This document shows, piece after piece, positions 17,636 through 25,311 of a DNA stretch of 64,000 bases (positions are counted from its first letter, which is position 1; each line of letters starts with the position of its first letter). This DNA comes from Roseomonas sp. AR75. Its GTDB lineage: Bacteria; Pseudomonadota; Alphaproteobacteria; Acetobacterales; Acetobacteraceae. A model generated the notes under the pieces. It made no database searches, had not been told where the DNA came from, and saw only the letters and a list, made by a program, of their open reading frames with translations. Both the position numbers and the translations under genes were made by a program. The stretch lies in the NCBI RefSeq assembly GCF_005222815.1, contig NZ_STGB01000005.1, forward strand, positions 992,001 through 1,056,000. The letters run 5' to 3'.

Positions 17636-17665
17636 CGAAAACGGCCCTTCCCGCAGGAAGGGCCG
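17636..17665 (-). terminator. Rho-independent terminator of the minus-strand DUF465 gene
   Basis: Stem CGGCCCTTCC / GGAAGGGCCG with a four-base loop, followed on the minus strand by TTTTCGTTTG. It lies 13 bases past the DUF465 stop. Confidence 0.85.
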
Positions 17666-17678
17666 CCCGGCTGGATGG

Positions 17679-17855
17679 CTAATGGACCCGATGGGTCTTC
17701 AGCCGTTCCATCTCCTCCTTCAGTCGGAGTTTCTCCCGCTTCAGCCGGGACAGCTGGTCCGTATCGGGCCGGGGACGGTTGTCCTCCTCGGCGATGCGCA
17801 TTTCCAGCGCGGCATGGCGCTCTTCCAGAGCGCGAAGGCGGGCGAACTCAGCCAT
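17679..17855 (-). CDS. DUF465 (YdcH-type) small protein
   Basis: A 58-residue protein. The middle, LSRLKREKLRLKEEMERL, is the K/R/L/E-rich coiled-coil that defines DUF465 (YdcH) proteins, preceded by FARLRALEERHAALEMRIAE. No function is established for the family; the shape suggests a small coiled-coil dimer. ATG at 17855, stop TAG at 17681-17679, with a strong terminator beyond. A second DUF465 gene lies 250 bases away on the other strand. Confidence 0.85.
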   Translation of the reverse strand: MAEFARLRALEERHAALEMRIAEEDNRPRPDTDQLSRLKREKLRLKEEMERLKTHRVH

Positions 17856-18107
17856 GGGCAGTCATCCCTGTCCGTTGTCCGCAGGGGCCAGCGCCCGAAC
17901 CCGGAGACTCCCGGAGGCCCATTCGGCGGCGCCTCCGGCACGCACGCATCGCGTGCTCCCCGCGATCCGTCACTTCTGCCCCCACACGGCCCATGTTATT
18001 CCCATCCTCGGCGCGGTCCAGGGTTTCTTTGGCCCGCTGCCGGTCCTGTTCCGCCCCTGGGCCGAGCGGGGCCGGGTGCTGAAACGACAGATCAGAACCG
18101 GGGGCGC

Positions 18108-18308
18108 ATGCTGGCCGATCGCGACAGCCTCCTCCGTCGCCTGCACGAGTTGCGCAGCGAGCATCGTGACCTGGACACGGTCATCACGCGGCTCGGCGAG
18201 ACGGGGGCCGATGCGCTGCAATTGCAGCGGCTGAAGAAGCGGAAGCTGAAGCTCAAGGACGAGATCGCCTGGCTCGAAAGCCGCCTGATCCCTGATGTCA
18301 TCGCCTGA
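18108..18308 (+). CDS. DUF465 (YdcH-type) small protein, leading the purEK operon
   Basis: A 66-residue coiled-coil protein (SEHRDLDTVITRLGE, then LQRLKKRKLKLKDEIAWLES), the same family as the gene at 17679. The K/R-L-K-L-K-DEI core is the DUF465 signature. It overlaps purE by 14 bases, so it is probably the first gene of a purEK transcript and translationally linked to purE. ATG at 18108; the ribosome site is weak (ACCGGGGGC). The role, if any, in purine synthesis is unknown. Confidence 0.8.
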   Translation: MLADRDSLLRRLHELRSEHRDLDTVITRLGETGADALQLQRLKKRKLKLKDEIAWLESRLIPDVIA

Positions 18309-18798
18309 GCCCGGCGGCGCCGCGCCGCTGGTCGGCCTCATCATGGGCTCGACCTCCGACTGGGAGACCATGCGCCATGCGGCCGAGGTGCTGCAGGCGC
18401 TCGAGATTCCTCACGAATGCCGGGTGGTCTCCGCCCATCGCACGCCGGACCGGATGTACGACTACGCCCGGGCGGCCGAGGGCCGCGGCCTGAAGGTCAT
18501 CATCGCCGGCGCCGGCGGCGCCGCGCATCTCCCTGGCATGACCGCCTCCCTCACCCCCTTGCCGGTGCTGGGCGTGCCGGTGGAAAGCCACGCGCTGCGC
18601 GGCCAGGACAGCCTGCTCTCCATCGTGCAGATGCCCGCCGGCATCCCCGTCGGCACGCTGGCCATCGGCAAGGCGGGCGCCACCAATGCCGGGCTGCTGG
18701 CCGCCGCCATTCTGGCCACCGCCGACCCGGCGCTCGCCCGGCGCCTGGCGTCCTGGCGCGCCGCGCGCACCGAAGCCGTCCCCGACAGCCCGGCATGA
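18295..18798 (+). CDS. purE: N5-carboxyaminoimidazole ribonucleotide mutase PurE
   Basis: A 167-residue class I PurE, which converts N5-CAIR to CAIR in the sixth step of IMP synthesis. The signature residues are present: GLIMGSTSDWETM, VVSAHRTPDRM (catalytic histidine in SAHRTP) and IAGAGGAAHLPGM. Length and order fit the single-domain bacterial enzyme. The gene starts inside the end of the DUF465 gene and its stop overlaps the purK start (ATGA), so expression is coupled through all three. Confidence 0.95.
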   Translation: MSSPEPGGAAPLVGLIMGSTSDWETMRHAAEVLQALEIPHECRVVSAHRTPDRMYDYARAAEGRGLKVIIAGAGGAAHLPGMTASLTPLPVLGVPVESHALRGQDSLLSIVQMPAGIPVGTLAIGKAGATNAGLLAAAILATADPALARRLASWRAARTEAVPDSPA

Positions 18799-19913
18799 CG
18801 CCCCTGCCCCCAGGCTCCACCATCGGCATCCTCGGCGGCGGGCAGCTTGGCCGGATGTCGGCGCTGGCCGCGGCCCGGCTCGGCTACCGCTGCCATGTCT
18901 ACGCGCCGGAGGCCGACAGCCCCGGCATGCAGGTGGCCGCCGCCCGCACCGTGGCACCCTATGAGGACGCGGCCGCTCTGGCCGGCTTCGCCGCCGCCGT
19001 CGATGTGGTGACCTTCGAGTTCGAGAACGTGCCCGCCGCCACGCTCGACATCCTGGCCCCGCTGGTGCCCTGCCGGCCCGGAGTCGAGTCGCTGCGCATC
19101 GGCCAGGACCGCGTGCTGGAGAAGCGCTTCTGCGAATCGGCCGGGCTGGCCGTGGCACCCTGGCGCCTCGTCGAGTCGCGCGAGGATCTCGCCTCGGCTA
19201 TCGCCGCACTGGGCCTGCCCGCGGTGCTGAAGACCACCCGACTCGGCTATGACGGCCGTGGCCAGGCGGTGCTGCGGTCGACCGCGGACCTGGACGCTGC
19301 CTGGGCGCGCCTGGCGCCGCGCCCGCTGGTGCTGGAGGCCTTCGTGCCCTTCGAGCGCGAGATCTCCGCCATCGCGGCGCGCGGGGCCGACGGGACGCTG
19401 GTCACCTTCGACGCCACCGAGAATCGGCACGCCCGGCACATCCTCGACATCTCCATCGCGCCGGCGCCGGTGCCACAGGCAGTCGCCGACGCCGCCCGCG
19501 CCCATGTCGCGGCCCTGGCCGAGTCGCTCGGCCTGGTCGGGCTGCTGGCGCTCGAGATGTTCCTGCTGCCGGATGGGCGCCTGCTGGCCAATGAGATGGC
19601 GCCGCGGCCGCACAATTCCGGCCACTGGACGATGGATGCCTGCCTCTGCGGGCAGTTCGAGATGCATGTCCGCGCGGTGGCCGGGCTGCCGCTGCCCGAG
19701 CCGGGCCGGCATCATGACGCCGTGATGAAGAATCTCGTCGGTCCGGAGTCCTTCGCGGCCTGGCCGGCGCTGGCCGCCATGCCGGCCGTGGCGCTGCACC
19801 TCTACGGCAAGGCGGAGGTGCGGGAGGGCCGGAAGCTGGGCCACGCCACACATCTGTTGGCGCCGGGAACCGTATCGAAAGCACAGGATCCGGGGCGTTT
19901 CGCGCCGGTGTGA
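18795..19913 (+). CDS. purK: N5-carboxyaminoimidazole ribonucleotide synthase PurK
   Basis: A 372-residue ATP-grasp enzyme that uses ATP and bicarbonate to make N5-CAIR from AIR, the substrate for PurE. The N-terminal Rossmann-like part has IGILGGGQLGRM. The ATP-grasp part contains LKTTRLGYDGRGQ and LLANEMAPRPHNSGHWT, both diagnostic of PurK. The start overlaps the purE stop by four bases (ATGA). There is no sign of truncation. Confidence 0.95.
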   Translation: MTPLPPGSTIGILGGGQLGRMSALAAARLGYRCHVYAPEADSPGMQVAAARTVAPYEDAAALAGFAAAVDVVTFEFENVPAATLDILAPLVPCRPGVESLRIGQDRVLEKRFCESAGLAVAPWRLVESREDLASAIAALGLPAVLKTTRLGYDGRGQAVLRSTADLDAAWARLAPRPLVLEAFVPFEREISAIAARGADGTLVTFDATENRHARHILDISIAPAPVPQAVADAARAHVAALAESLGLVGLLALEMFLLPDGRLLANEMAPRPHNSGHWTMDACLCGQFEMHVRAVAGLPLPEPGRHHDAVMKNLVGPESFAAWPALAAMPAVALHLYGKAEVREGRKLGHATHLLAPGTVSKAQDPGRFAPV

Positions 19914-20132
19914 CTTGGCTGCAATGGGGCTCTGTGGCGCCGCGGCAACACTCAGCCATTTCCGTTGCACTCACGCTGTCAGTGCGTTGGTTCCGGTGAT
20001 AAGTTCCCTCTCATGCATCGCCAGGGGGATCGGTCGCCTTGGCGTCGCGCACGAAGGAGCAGGGCTCCGGGGCCGCGCGGCGGGACGACGGAGTCGCGGC
20101 GGTGCAACAGTTTGGTTCGAGGAGAATCTGAT

Positions 20133-21248
20133 ATGGGCCTGAAGAAGGCACTTCTCGCCGCGACGGTGCTGGCTCTGCCGGTCGCCGCGCAGGCGCAGCC
20201 GGTGACCGGCGTCTACATCGCTGGCGGCGCTGGCGTGAACTGGCTGCAGGACAGCGACATCACCAGCGAGGGCGCGACGCGCACCGCGCTCGGCAATGGC
20301 GGCGTCGGCCTCTCCGGCCAGGCCAGCTTCAACACGGGCTGGGTCGGCGTGCTGAGCCTCGGCTACGGCTTCGGCAACGGCGTCCGCGCCGAGCTCGAGG
20401 GCAACTACCGCTCCAACGAGATCGACGGCGTCTCCGGCTTCAGCGGCCTCGCCGCGCCGCGCAGCCAGGGCGGCGACGTCCAGAGCTACGGCGTGATGGG
20501 CAACGTCTTCTACGACTTCGACCTCGGCCCGGGTGCCTTCGCCGTTCCCTATATCGGCGCCGGCATCGGCTATGTCGTGAACCAGTGGAACAGCGTGAAC
20601 GTGCGCAACTCCCGCACGGGCGCGCAGGTGAACCTGGACGGCGACTACGGCAACTTCGCCTATCAGGCGATCATCGGCGCCGCCTTCCCGATCGCGTCCG
20701 TCCCGGGCCTCGCCTTCACTGCCGAGGGCCGCTACTTCGCGACCCTGTCGGATGACGTCGATGCGACCTTCCGCCCCGTCAACAACCCGTCCGTCTCGCA
20801 GAAGGGCGCCTTCGACGTCGACAGCGGCAACTTCAGCCTGATGGTCGGCCTGCGCTACGCCTTCGGTGCGGCCCCGCCGCCGCCGCCGGTCGTTGCCCCG
20901 GCCGCCGCTCCGGCCCCGGCCCGCACCTTCCTCGTCTTCTTCGATTGGGATCGCGCGGACCTGACCGAGCGCGCCCGCCAGATCATCGCCGAGGCCGCGA
21001 CCAACGCGCAGCGCGCCGGCACGACGCGGATCGAAGTGGCCGGCCACGCCGACCGCTCCGGCACGCCGCAGTACAACATGGGCCTCTCGCAGCGCCGCGC
21101 GAATGCGGTTGCCGCCGAGCTCGAGCGTCGCGGCGTGCCGCGCTCCGCCATGGTCATCCAGGCCTTCGGCGAGACCCGCCCGCTGGTCCCGACCGCGGAC
21201 GGCGTGCGCGAGCCGCAGAACCGCCGCGTCGAGATCGTCCTTCGCTGA
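20133..21248 (+). CDS. OmpA-family outer membrane protein, copy 1
   Basis: A 371-residue outer-membrane protein. A signal peptide (LKKALLAATVLALPVAAQA) leads an eight-strand beta-barrel domain (about residues 20-235; GVYIAGGAGVNWLQDSDI, RAELEGNYRSNEIDG, AVPYIGAGIGYVV), a proline/alanine linker (APPPPPVVAPAAAPAPA) and a C-terminal OmpA/MotB domain that binds peptidoglycan (about 255-371; FLVFFDWDRADLTERAR, HADRSGTPQYNMGLSQRRA, NRRVEIVL). The start at 20133 follows GAGGAGAA. It is followed by a clear terminator and then by a paralogue. Confidence 0.95.
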   Translation: MGLKKALLAATVLALPVAAQAQPVTGVYIAGGAGVNWLQDSDITSEGATRTALGNGGVGLSGQASFNTGWVGVLSLGYGFGNGVRAELEGNYRSNEIDGVSGFSGLAAPRSQGGDVQSYGVMGNVFYDFDLGPGAFAVPYIGAGIGYVVNQWNSVNVRNSRTGAQVNLDGDYGNFAYQAIIGAAFPIASVPGLAFTAEGRYFATLSDDVDATFRPVNNPSVSQKGAFDVDSGNFSLMVGLRYAFGAAPPPPPVVAPAAAPAPARTFLVFFDWDRADLTERARQIIAEAATNAQRAGTTRIEVAGHADRSGTPQYNMGLSQRRANAVAAELERRGVPRSAMVIQAFGETRPLVPTADGVREPQNRRVEIVLR

Positions 21249-21275
21249 CGATCGGCGCAAGCCGGAAGCCGGAAG

Positions 21276-21301
21276 GGGGGCGCCGCAAGGCGCCCCCTTT
21301 T
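21276..21301 (+). terminator. Rho-independent terminator after OmpA copy 1
   Basis: Stem GGGGGCGCC / GGCGCCCCC with loop GCAA, followed by TTTT. It is 27 bases past the stop codon and nearly identical to the terminator after copy 2. Confidence 0.85.
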
Positions 21302-21447
21302 CACGTACCCCTGATGCAACACGACGCCGTGTTGTGCGCGCTTGTAGAAGCGCATCGCTTGTATTCTACTCAAGTCGACTGTAACGACTTTCGCATCGCA
21401 GCAACGGTCGTGCCGCAATACGGCGCCGCCTGGAGGGGAGATCCCGG

Positions 21448-22560
21448 ATGAGCTGGAAGAAGGCGTTCATTGCCGCCACCGCGCTGATGCTGCCGGCCGC
21501 CGCGCAGGCGCAGCCCTTCGGCATGAACCTGAGCGGCTTCTACATCGGCGGCGGTGCCGGCGTGAATTACCGCCAGGATTCGGACATCTCCCTGTCTGGT
21601 GCTGCCGTCACCGGCCCCTTCGGCGTGGGCGCGGCGAACGCCAACGGCTCGATCGGCTGGAATCCAGGTTTCGTCGGCGTCCTGAACGCCGGCTACGGCT
21701 TCGGCAACGGCCTGCGGGTCGAGGCCGAGTTCAGCTACCGCTACGAGAATGTCGACAAGGTCTCGGGCGTCGGCCAGGGCGCGTATTCGCGCACGGGCGG
21801 CCACACCAGCACCTATGCCTTCATGGGCAACGTGCTCTACGACTTCAACGTCGGCCTGCCCGTGGTGCCCTATGTCGGCGCCGGTATCGGCTACGCCATC
21901 AGCTCCTTCGATCAGGTGCGCGCGCAGAGCACCGCGGTGTTCCCGTCGCAGACCAACATCGCCGGCAATGACGGGCGCTTCGCCTATCAGGGCATCGTGG
22001 GCCTCGGCATGCCGATCGCCGCGGTGCCCGGGCTGACGCTGACGGCGGAGTACCGCTACTTCGCCACGCTCGATGCCGATCTCGACGTCACCTCCTACAA
22101 GCCGACCGGCTTCTCGCGCGGCACGACCGAAATCGAGAACACCAACCACAGCTTCCTGCTCGGCGTGCGCTACGCCTTCGGCGTGACCCCGCCGCCGCCG
22201 CCTGTCGCGCCCGCCGTGGCGCCGGTGCCGGCACGGACCTTCCTCGTGTTCTTCGACTTCGATCGCGCCAACCTGACGGAGCGCGCGCGGCAGATCATCG
22301 CCGAGGCGGCCAACAACTCCCGCTCCGCCGGCGTGACACGGATCGAGGTGTCGGGCCACACCGACACCGTCGGCTCGGCCCGCTACAACCAGGGCCTCTC
22401 GGAGCGCCGCGCCAATGCGGTGGCCGCCGAGCTCGAGCGCCTGGGCGTGCCGCGCTCCTCGATGGTCATCCAGGGCTTCGGCTTCACCCGCCTGCTGGTG
22501 CCGACCGGCCCCGGCGTCCGCGAGCCGCAGAACCGCCGCGTCGAGATCGTCCTGAAGTAA
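21448..22560 (+). CDS. OmpA-family outer membrane protein, copy 2
   Basis: A 370-residue paralogue of the preceding gene with the same plan: signal peptide (SWKKAFIAATALMLPAAAQA), beta-barrel (GFYIGGGAGVNYRQDSDI, RVEAEFSYRYENVDK, VPYVGAGIGYAI), proline-rich linker and a C-terminal OmpA domain (FLVFFDFDRANLTERAR, HTDTVGSARYNQGLSERRA, NRRVEIVL). The C-terminal domains of the two copies are almost the same, while the barrel loops differ, as expected for duplicated surface proteins. Start at 21448 with GGAGGGGA upstream. Each copy has its own terminator, so each is probably transcribed separately. Confidence 0.95.
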   Translation: MSWKKAFIAATALMLPAAAQAQPFGMNLSGFYIGGGAGVNYRQDSDISLSGAAVTGPFGVGAANANGSIGWNPGFVGVLNAGYGFGNGLRVEAEFSYRYENVDKVSGVGQGAYSRTGGHTSTYAFMGNVLYDFNVGLPVVPYVGAGIGYAISSFDQVRAQSTAVFPSQTNIAGNDGRFAYQGIVGLGMPIAAVPGLTLTAEYRYFATLDADLDVTSYKPTGFSRGTTEIENTNHSFLLGVRYAFGVTPPPPPVAPAVAPVPARTFLVFFDFDRANLTERARQIIAEAANNSRSAGVTRIEVSGHTDTVGSARYNQGLSERRANAVAAELERLGVPRSSMVIQGFGFTRLLVPTGPGVREPQNRRVEIVLK

Positions 22561-22589
22561 CTGCCTGGCCATCTCGCCGGGCCGACCAG

Positions 22590-22615
22590 GGGGCGCCGCA
22601 AGGCGCCCCTTTTTT
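22590..22615 (+). terminator. Rho-independent terminator after OmpA copy 2
   Basis: Stem GGGGCGCC / GGCGCCCC with loop GCAA, followed by six T. It lies 29 bases past the stop codon and matches the terminator of copy 1. Confidence 0.9.
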
Positions 22616-22843
22616 CATGCCCGCGCCACGGCCTCTGCGGGCGTGACGGATTGCATGCACCTTTGCTGCACCGCAGTGCGACCGGTGCGGTTTCCGCCTG
22701 ATTTGCAGGCAACCGCCTCATGCGATGACAATTTCGTACCGAGATCACGATTGAGTGCACTGTTCGGAGGCGGTACATGCAGTGAGCGAGGGAGCGAAGC
22801 GCCAGGCGAGCATGAGTTTCGCACTCCTTCGAAAGGCGCACGC

Positions 22844-23614
22844 ATGCATCATCCCATCCGTCCCGCCCTCTCCCTTCGCCGTCGCGGCCTGCTTGCCGGT
22901 GCCCTCGCCGCCCCGCTGCTGCTCACCCGCCGTGCGCACGCCGAGGAGCCGGAACCGGTGGATGTCGAGCTCGTACTCGCCGTGGATGTCAGCCGCTCCG
23001 TCGACCAGGAGGAGCAGGAGCTGCAGTTCAAGGGCTACGCCGCCGCCTTCCGTGACCAGAAGCTGATCGAAGGCATCGCCGGCGGCCCGCTCGGGCAGAT
23101 CGCGGTGACGCTCTTCACCTGGTCCGACTGGCACATCCAGGAAGTGCTGGTGCCCTGGATGAAGATCGACGGCGCCGCGGGTGCCGAGCGCATCGCCGCC
23201 ACCATCGACGCCGCACCCCGCCGCGCCTGGCTCTACACCTCGATTTCCGGCGCGATCGACTACGCCGCCGGCCTGTTCGGCCAGCGCTACGAAGGCACGC
23301 GCAAGGTCGTCGACATCTCCGGCGACGGCGTGAACAATTCCGGCCGTCCGCTTCCGGAGGCACGCGCCGACGCGCTGGCCAAGGGGATCGTGCTGAACGG
23401 CCTGGCGGTGCTGGACCGCTCGCCGCAGCCCTGGTCGGCTGGGCTTCCGCCGCTCGACGAATACTACCGTGGCGAGGTGATCGGCGGCCCGGGGGCTTTC
23501 CTGATGGTGGCCGAGGGCTTCGACGCCTTCGAGACGGCGGTGAAGCGCAAGATCATCCGCGAGATCGCCGCCGCGCCCCCGCCCGGCCCGCTGGTGGAAC
23601 GCGCCTTCGCCTGA
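22844..23614 (+). CDS. Secreted DUF1194/von Willebrand factor A-type protein
   Basis: A 256-residue exported protein. A signal peptide (LRRRGLLAGALAAPLLL, cut near AHA) leads a domain of the DUF1194 family, which has a von Willebrand A-like fold. VELVLAVDVSRSVDQEEQ contains the D-x-S-x-S metal-site residues, and TRKVVDISGDGVNNSGRPL is the second typical motif. Such domains bind protein ligands through a metal ion. The start at 22844 follows GAAAGG; open sequence extends upstream but is not supported. It lies between the OmpA pair and the RTX cluster. Ligand unknown. Confidence 0.85.
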   Translation: MHHPIRPALSLRRRGLLAGALAAPLLLTRRAHAEEPEPVDVELVLAVDVSRSVDQEEQELQFKGYAAAFRDQKLIEGIAGGPLGQIAVTLFTWSDWHIQEVLVPWMKIDGAAGAERIAATIDAAPRRAWLYTSISGAIDYAAGLFGQRYEGTRKVVDISGDGVNNSGRPLPEARADALAKGIVLNGLAVLDRSPQPWSAGLPPLDEYYRGEVIGGPGAFLMVAEGFDAFETAVKRKIIREIAAAPPPGPLVERAFA

Positions 23615-23681
23615 ACGCCGCGTGCCGCCGGCATCTTCGGCCGGCGGCGCTTCGCAATGCGCTTCCGCGGACTTGCACTGA

Positions 23682-25220
23682 ATGCAAGATCCCGGCATGC
23701 ATACCGAATACGGAACTTTAGGGCTGCCGGTGCCGACCATCTACGGAACGCCGGGCAACGACACCATCACCCCGGGCTTCGTGTCTGAGGGCGTCTCCGC
23801 CCGCCCCGCCAGCTCCAGCAGGGACAGCATCGCCGCCGGGGACGGCAACGATTCAGTCCGCGGCGACTTTCCCGACACGCTGGATGGCGGCCCGGGGGCC
23901 GACACGCTCGGCGGCGGCTTCGGAGGGCCGACAACCAAGCTCGGTGGCGAGGGTGACGACTACATCTTCCTCACATCGCCGCTCGACCGAATCGATGGCG
24001 GCCCTGGCAACGACACGCTCGACCTGAGCTTCGCGACCGGCAATCCCGTCGTGTTCCTCAGCCCGGTATTCTGGGTCAGCGACAGCGATCGGATCACCGG
24101 GATCGAGGCGGTGTTCGGCAGCCGGTCCGATGACAAGGTCAGCGGCGATGCCGGTCCCAACCTCCTGATCGGCCTGTCGGGTGCCGACTCGCTCCGTGGC
24201 GACCTGGGTGACGACACGATCGATGGCGGACCGGGCGACGACACGCTGCGCGGCAATGCCGGCAACAACTGGCTGGACGGCGGCGGCGAAGACGACCTGA
24301 TCCTCGGCGGGCCGGACCGCGACACCCAGTTCGGCGGCAGCGGCGCCGATACGCTCTTCGGCACGGATGGCGACGACGCGCTGTACGGCGGCACGGAGCA
24401 TGACAACCTGTCCGGCGGCGACGGCAACGACCTGCTGGATGGCGGTAGCGGCGCCGATACGCTGGACGGCGGAGCGGGCGCGGATGTCTTCGTCGTGGAC
24501 GATGCACGGGATGTGGTGCTGGACGCACCCGACGCGCCGGGCCATGTCCTCGCCTCCGTCAGCTGGCGCATGGCCGGGCACATCGCCAGCCTGACACTCG
24601 TCGGCCCGCTAGCGCGCGACGGCGTCGGCAACGGGGCGGGCAACCGCATCCTGGGAAACGACTTCGCGAATGTCCTGTGGGGGCGGGGCGGCGCGGACAC
24701 GCTGGACGGCGGCCGGGGCGCCGACCTGCTGCGCGGCGGCGAGGGCGATGACCGCCTCGTCGGCGGCGGCGGCAAGGACAGCCTGCATGGCGACGCGGGC
24801 GCGGACACGTTGGAAGGCGGTGGCTCGCTCGACATGCTGAGCGGCGGCGCGGGCGACGACCTGCTGATCGGCGGCGGCGGCGCGGACGCGCTGCTCGGCG
24901 GCAGCGGCGCCGACCGCTTCGTGCTGCATGTCATCGCGGACCCGCTGCACGCCGACCGCATCCGGGACTTCGACAGGATGGCCGGCGACCGCATCACGCT
25001 GCTCGGAACCGGGCTCGCGGCCGGCGCGCTGGACCCGGCGGCCTTCGCTGCCAACACCTCCGGGCTCGCCACGACCGCGGCGCATCGCGTGATCTACGAG
25101 ACCGATGCCGGCCGTCTGTGGTTCGACGCGGACGGCAACGACGCCACCATCGCCCGCGTGCTTGTCGCCAGCCTGACCGGCGCCCCCTCGGTCTCGGCAG
25201 CGGACATCCTGCCGGGTTGA
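23682..25220 (+). CDS. RTX calcium-binding repeat protein, tandem copy A
   Basis: A 512-residue protein made of GGxGxDxLxGG calcium-binding nonapeptides, for example GDDTIDGGPGDDTLRGNAG and GADTLFGTDGDDALYGG. About residues 267-315 form a spacer typical of the cluster (DVVLDAPDAPGHVLASVSW). The last 100 residues (DRFVLHVIADPLHADRIRDF to SAADILPG) are a C-terminal domain shared with the next two genes and probably the type I secretion signal. There is no N-terminal signal. The start is unclear: the ATG at 23682 has no good ribosome site, and a GTG at 23730 would give VPTIYGTPGNDTIT, matching the first residues of the neighbours. Confidence 0.85.
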   Translation: MQDPGMHTEYGTLGLPVPTIYGTPGNDTITPGFVSEGVSARPASSSRDSIAAGDGNDSVRGDFPDTLDGGPGADTLGGGFGGPTTKLGGEGDDYIFLTSPLDRIDGGPGNDTLDLSFATGNPVVFLSPVFWVSDSDRITGIEAVFGSRSDDKVSGDAGPNLLIGLSGADSLRGDLGDDTIDGGPGDDTLRGNAGNNWLDGGGEDDLILGGPDRDTQFGGSGADTLFGTDGDDALYGGTEHDNLSGGDGNDLLDGGSGADTLDGGAGADVFVVDDARDVVLDAPDAPGHVLASVSWRMAGHIASLTLVGPLARDGVGNGAGNRILGNDFANVLWGRGGADTLDGGRGADLLRGGEGDDRLVGGGGKDSLHGDAGADTLEGGGSLDMLSGGAGDDLLIGGGGADALLGGSGADRFVLHVIADPLHADRIRDFDRMAGDRITLLGTGLAAGALDPAAFAANTSGLATTAAHRVIYETDAGRLWFDADGNDATIARVLVASLTGAPSVSAADILPG

Positions 25221-25311
25221 TCCGCGGTCCCTGCGCGGCCGGAACCTTCCGCCCCTTGCGCGCAAGCCCTGCCGGGCGGACCCTGGGCCGAGACGACCAG
25301 GAATGGCCACC

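Larger units (their letters stand above)
17346..17678. other. Gene-free region of 333 bases with repeats
   Basis: Between the trcR stop and the DUF465 stop. It holds a 36-base direct repeat, a degenerate copy of the G+C palindrome (17547-17592) and, at its right end, the terminator of the minus-strand DUF465 gene. I see no supported coding frame in it. Confidence 0.7.

Noticed and set aside
19914..20132. A small RNA or gene in the gap before OmpA copy 1
   Set aside because: Only a ribosome site for the OmpA gene is visible; no supported frame or terminator lies in the gap.
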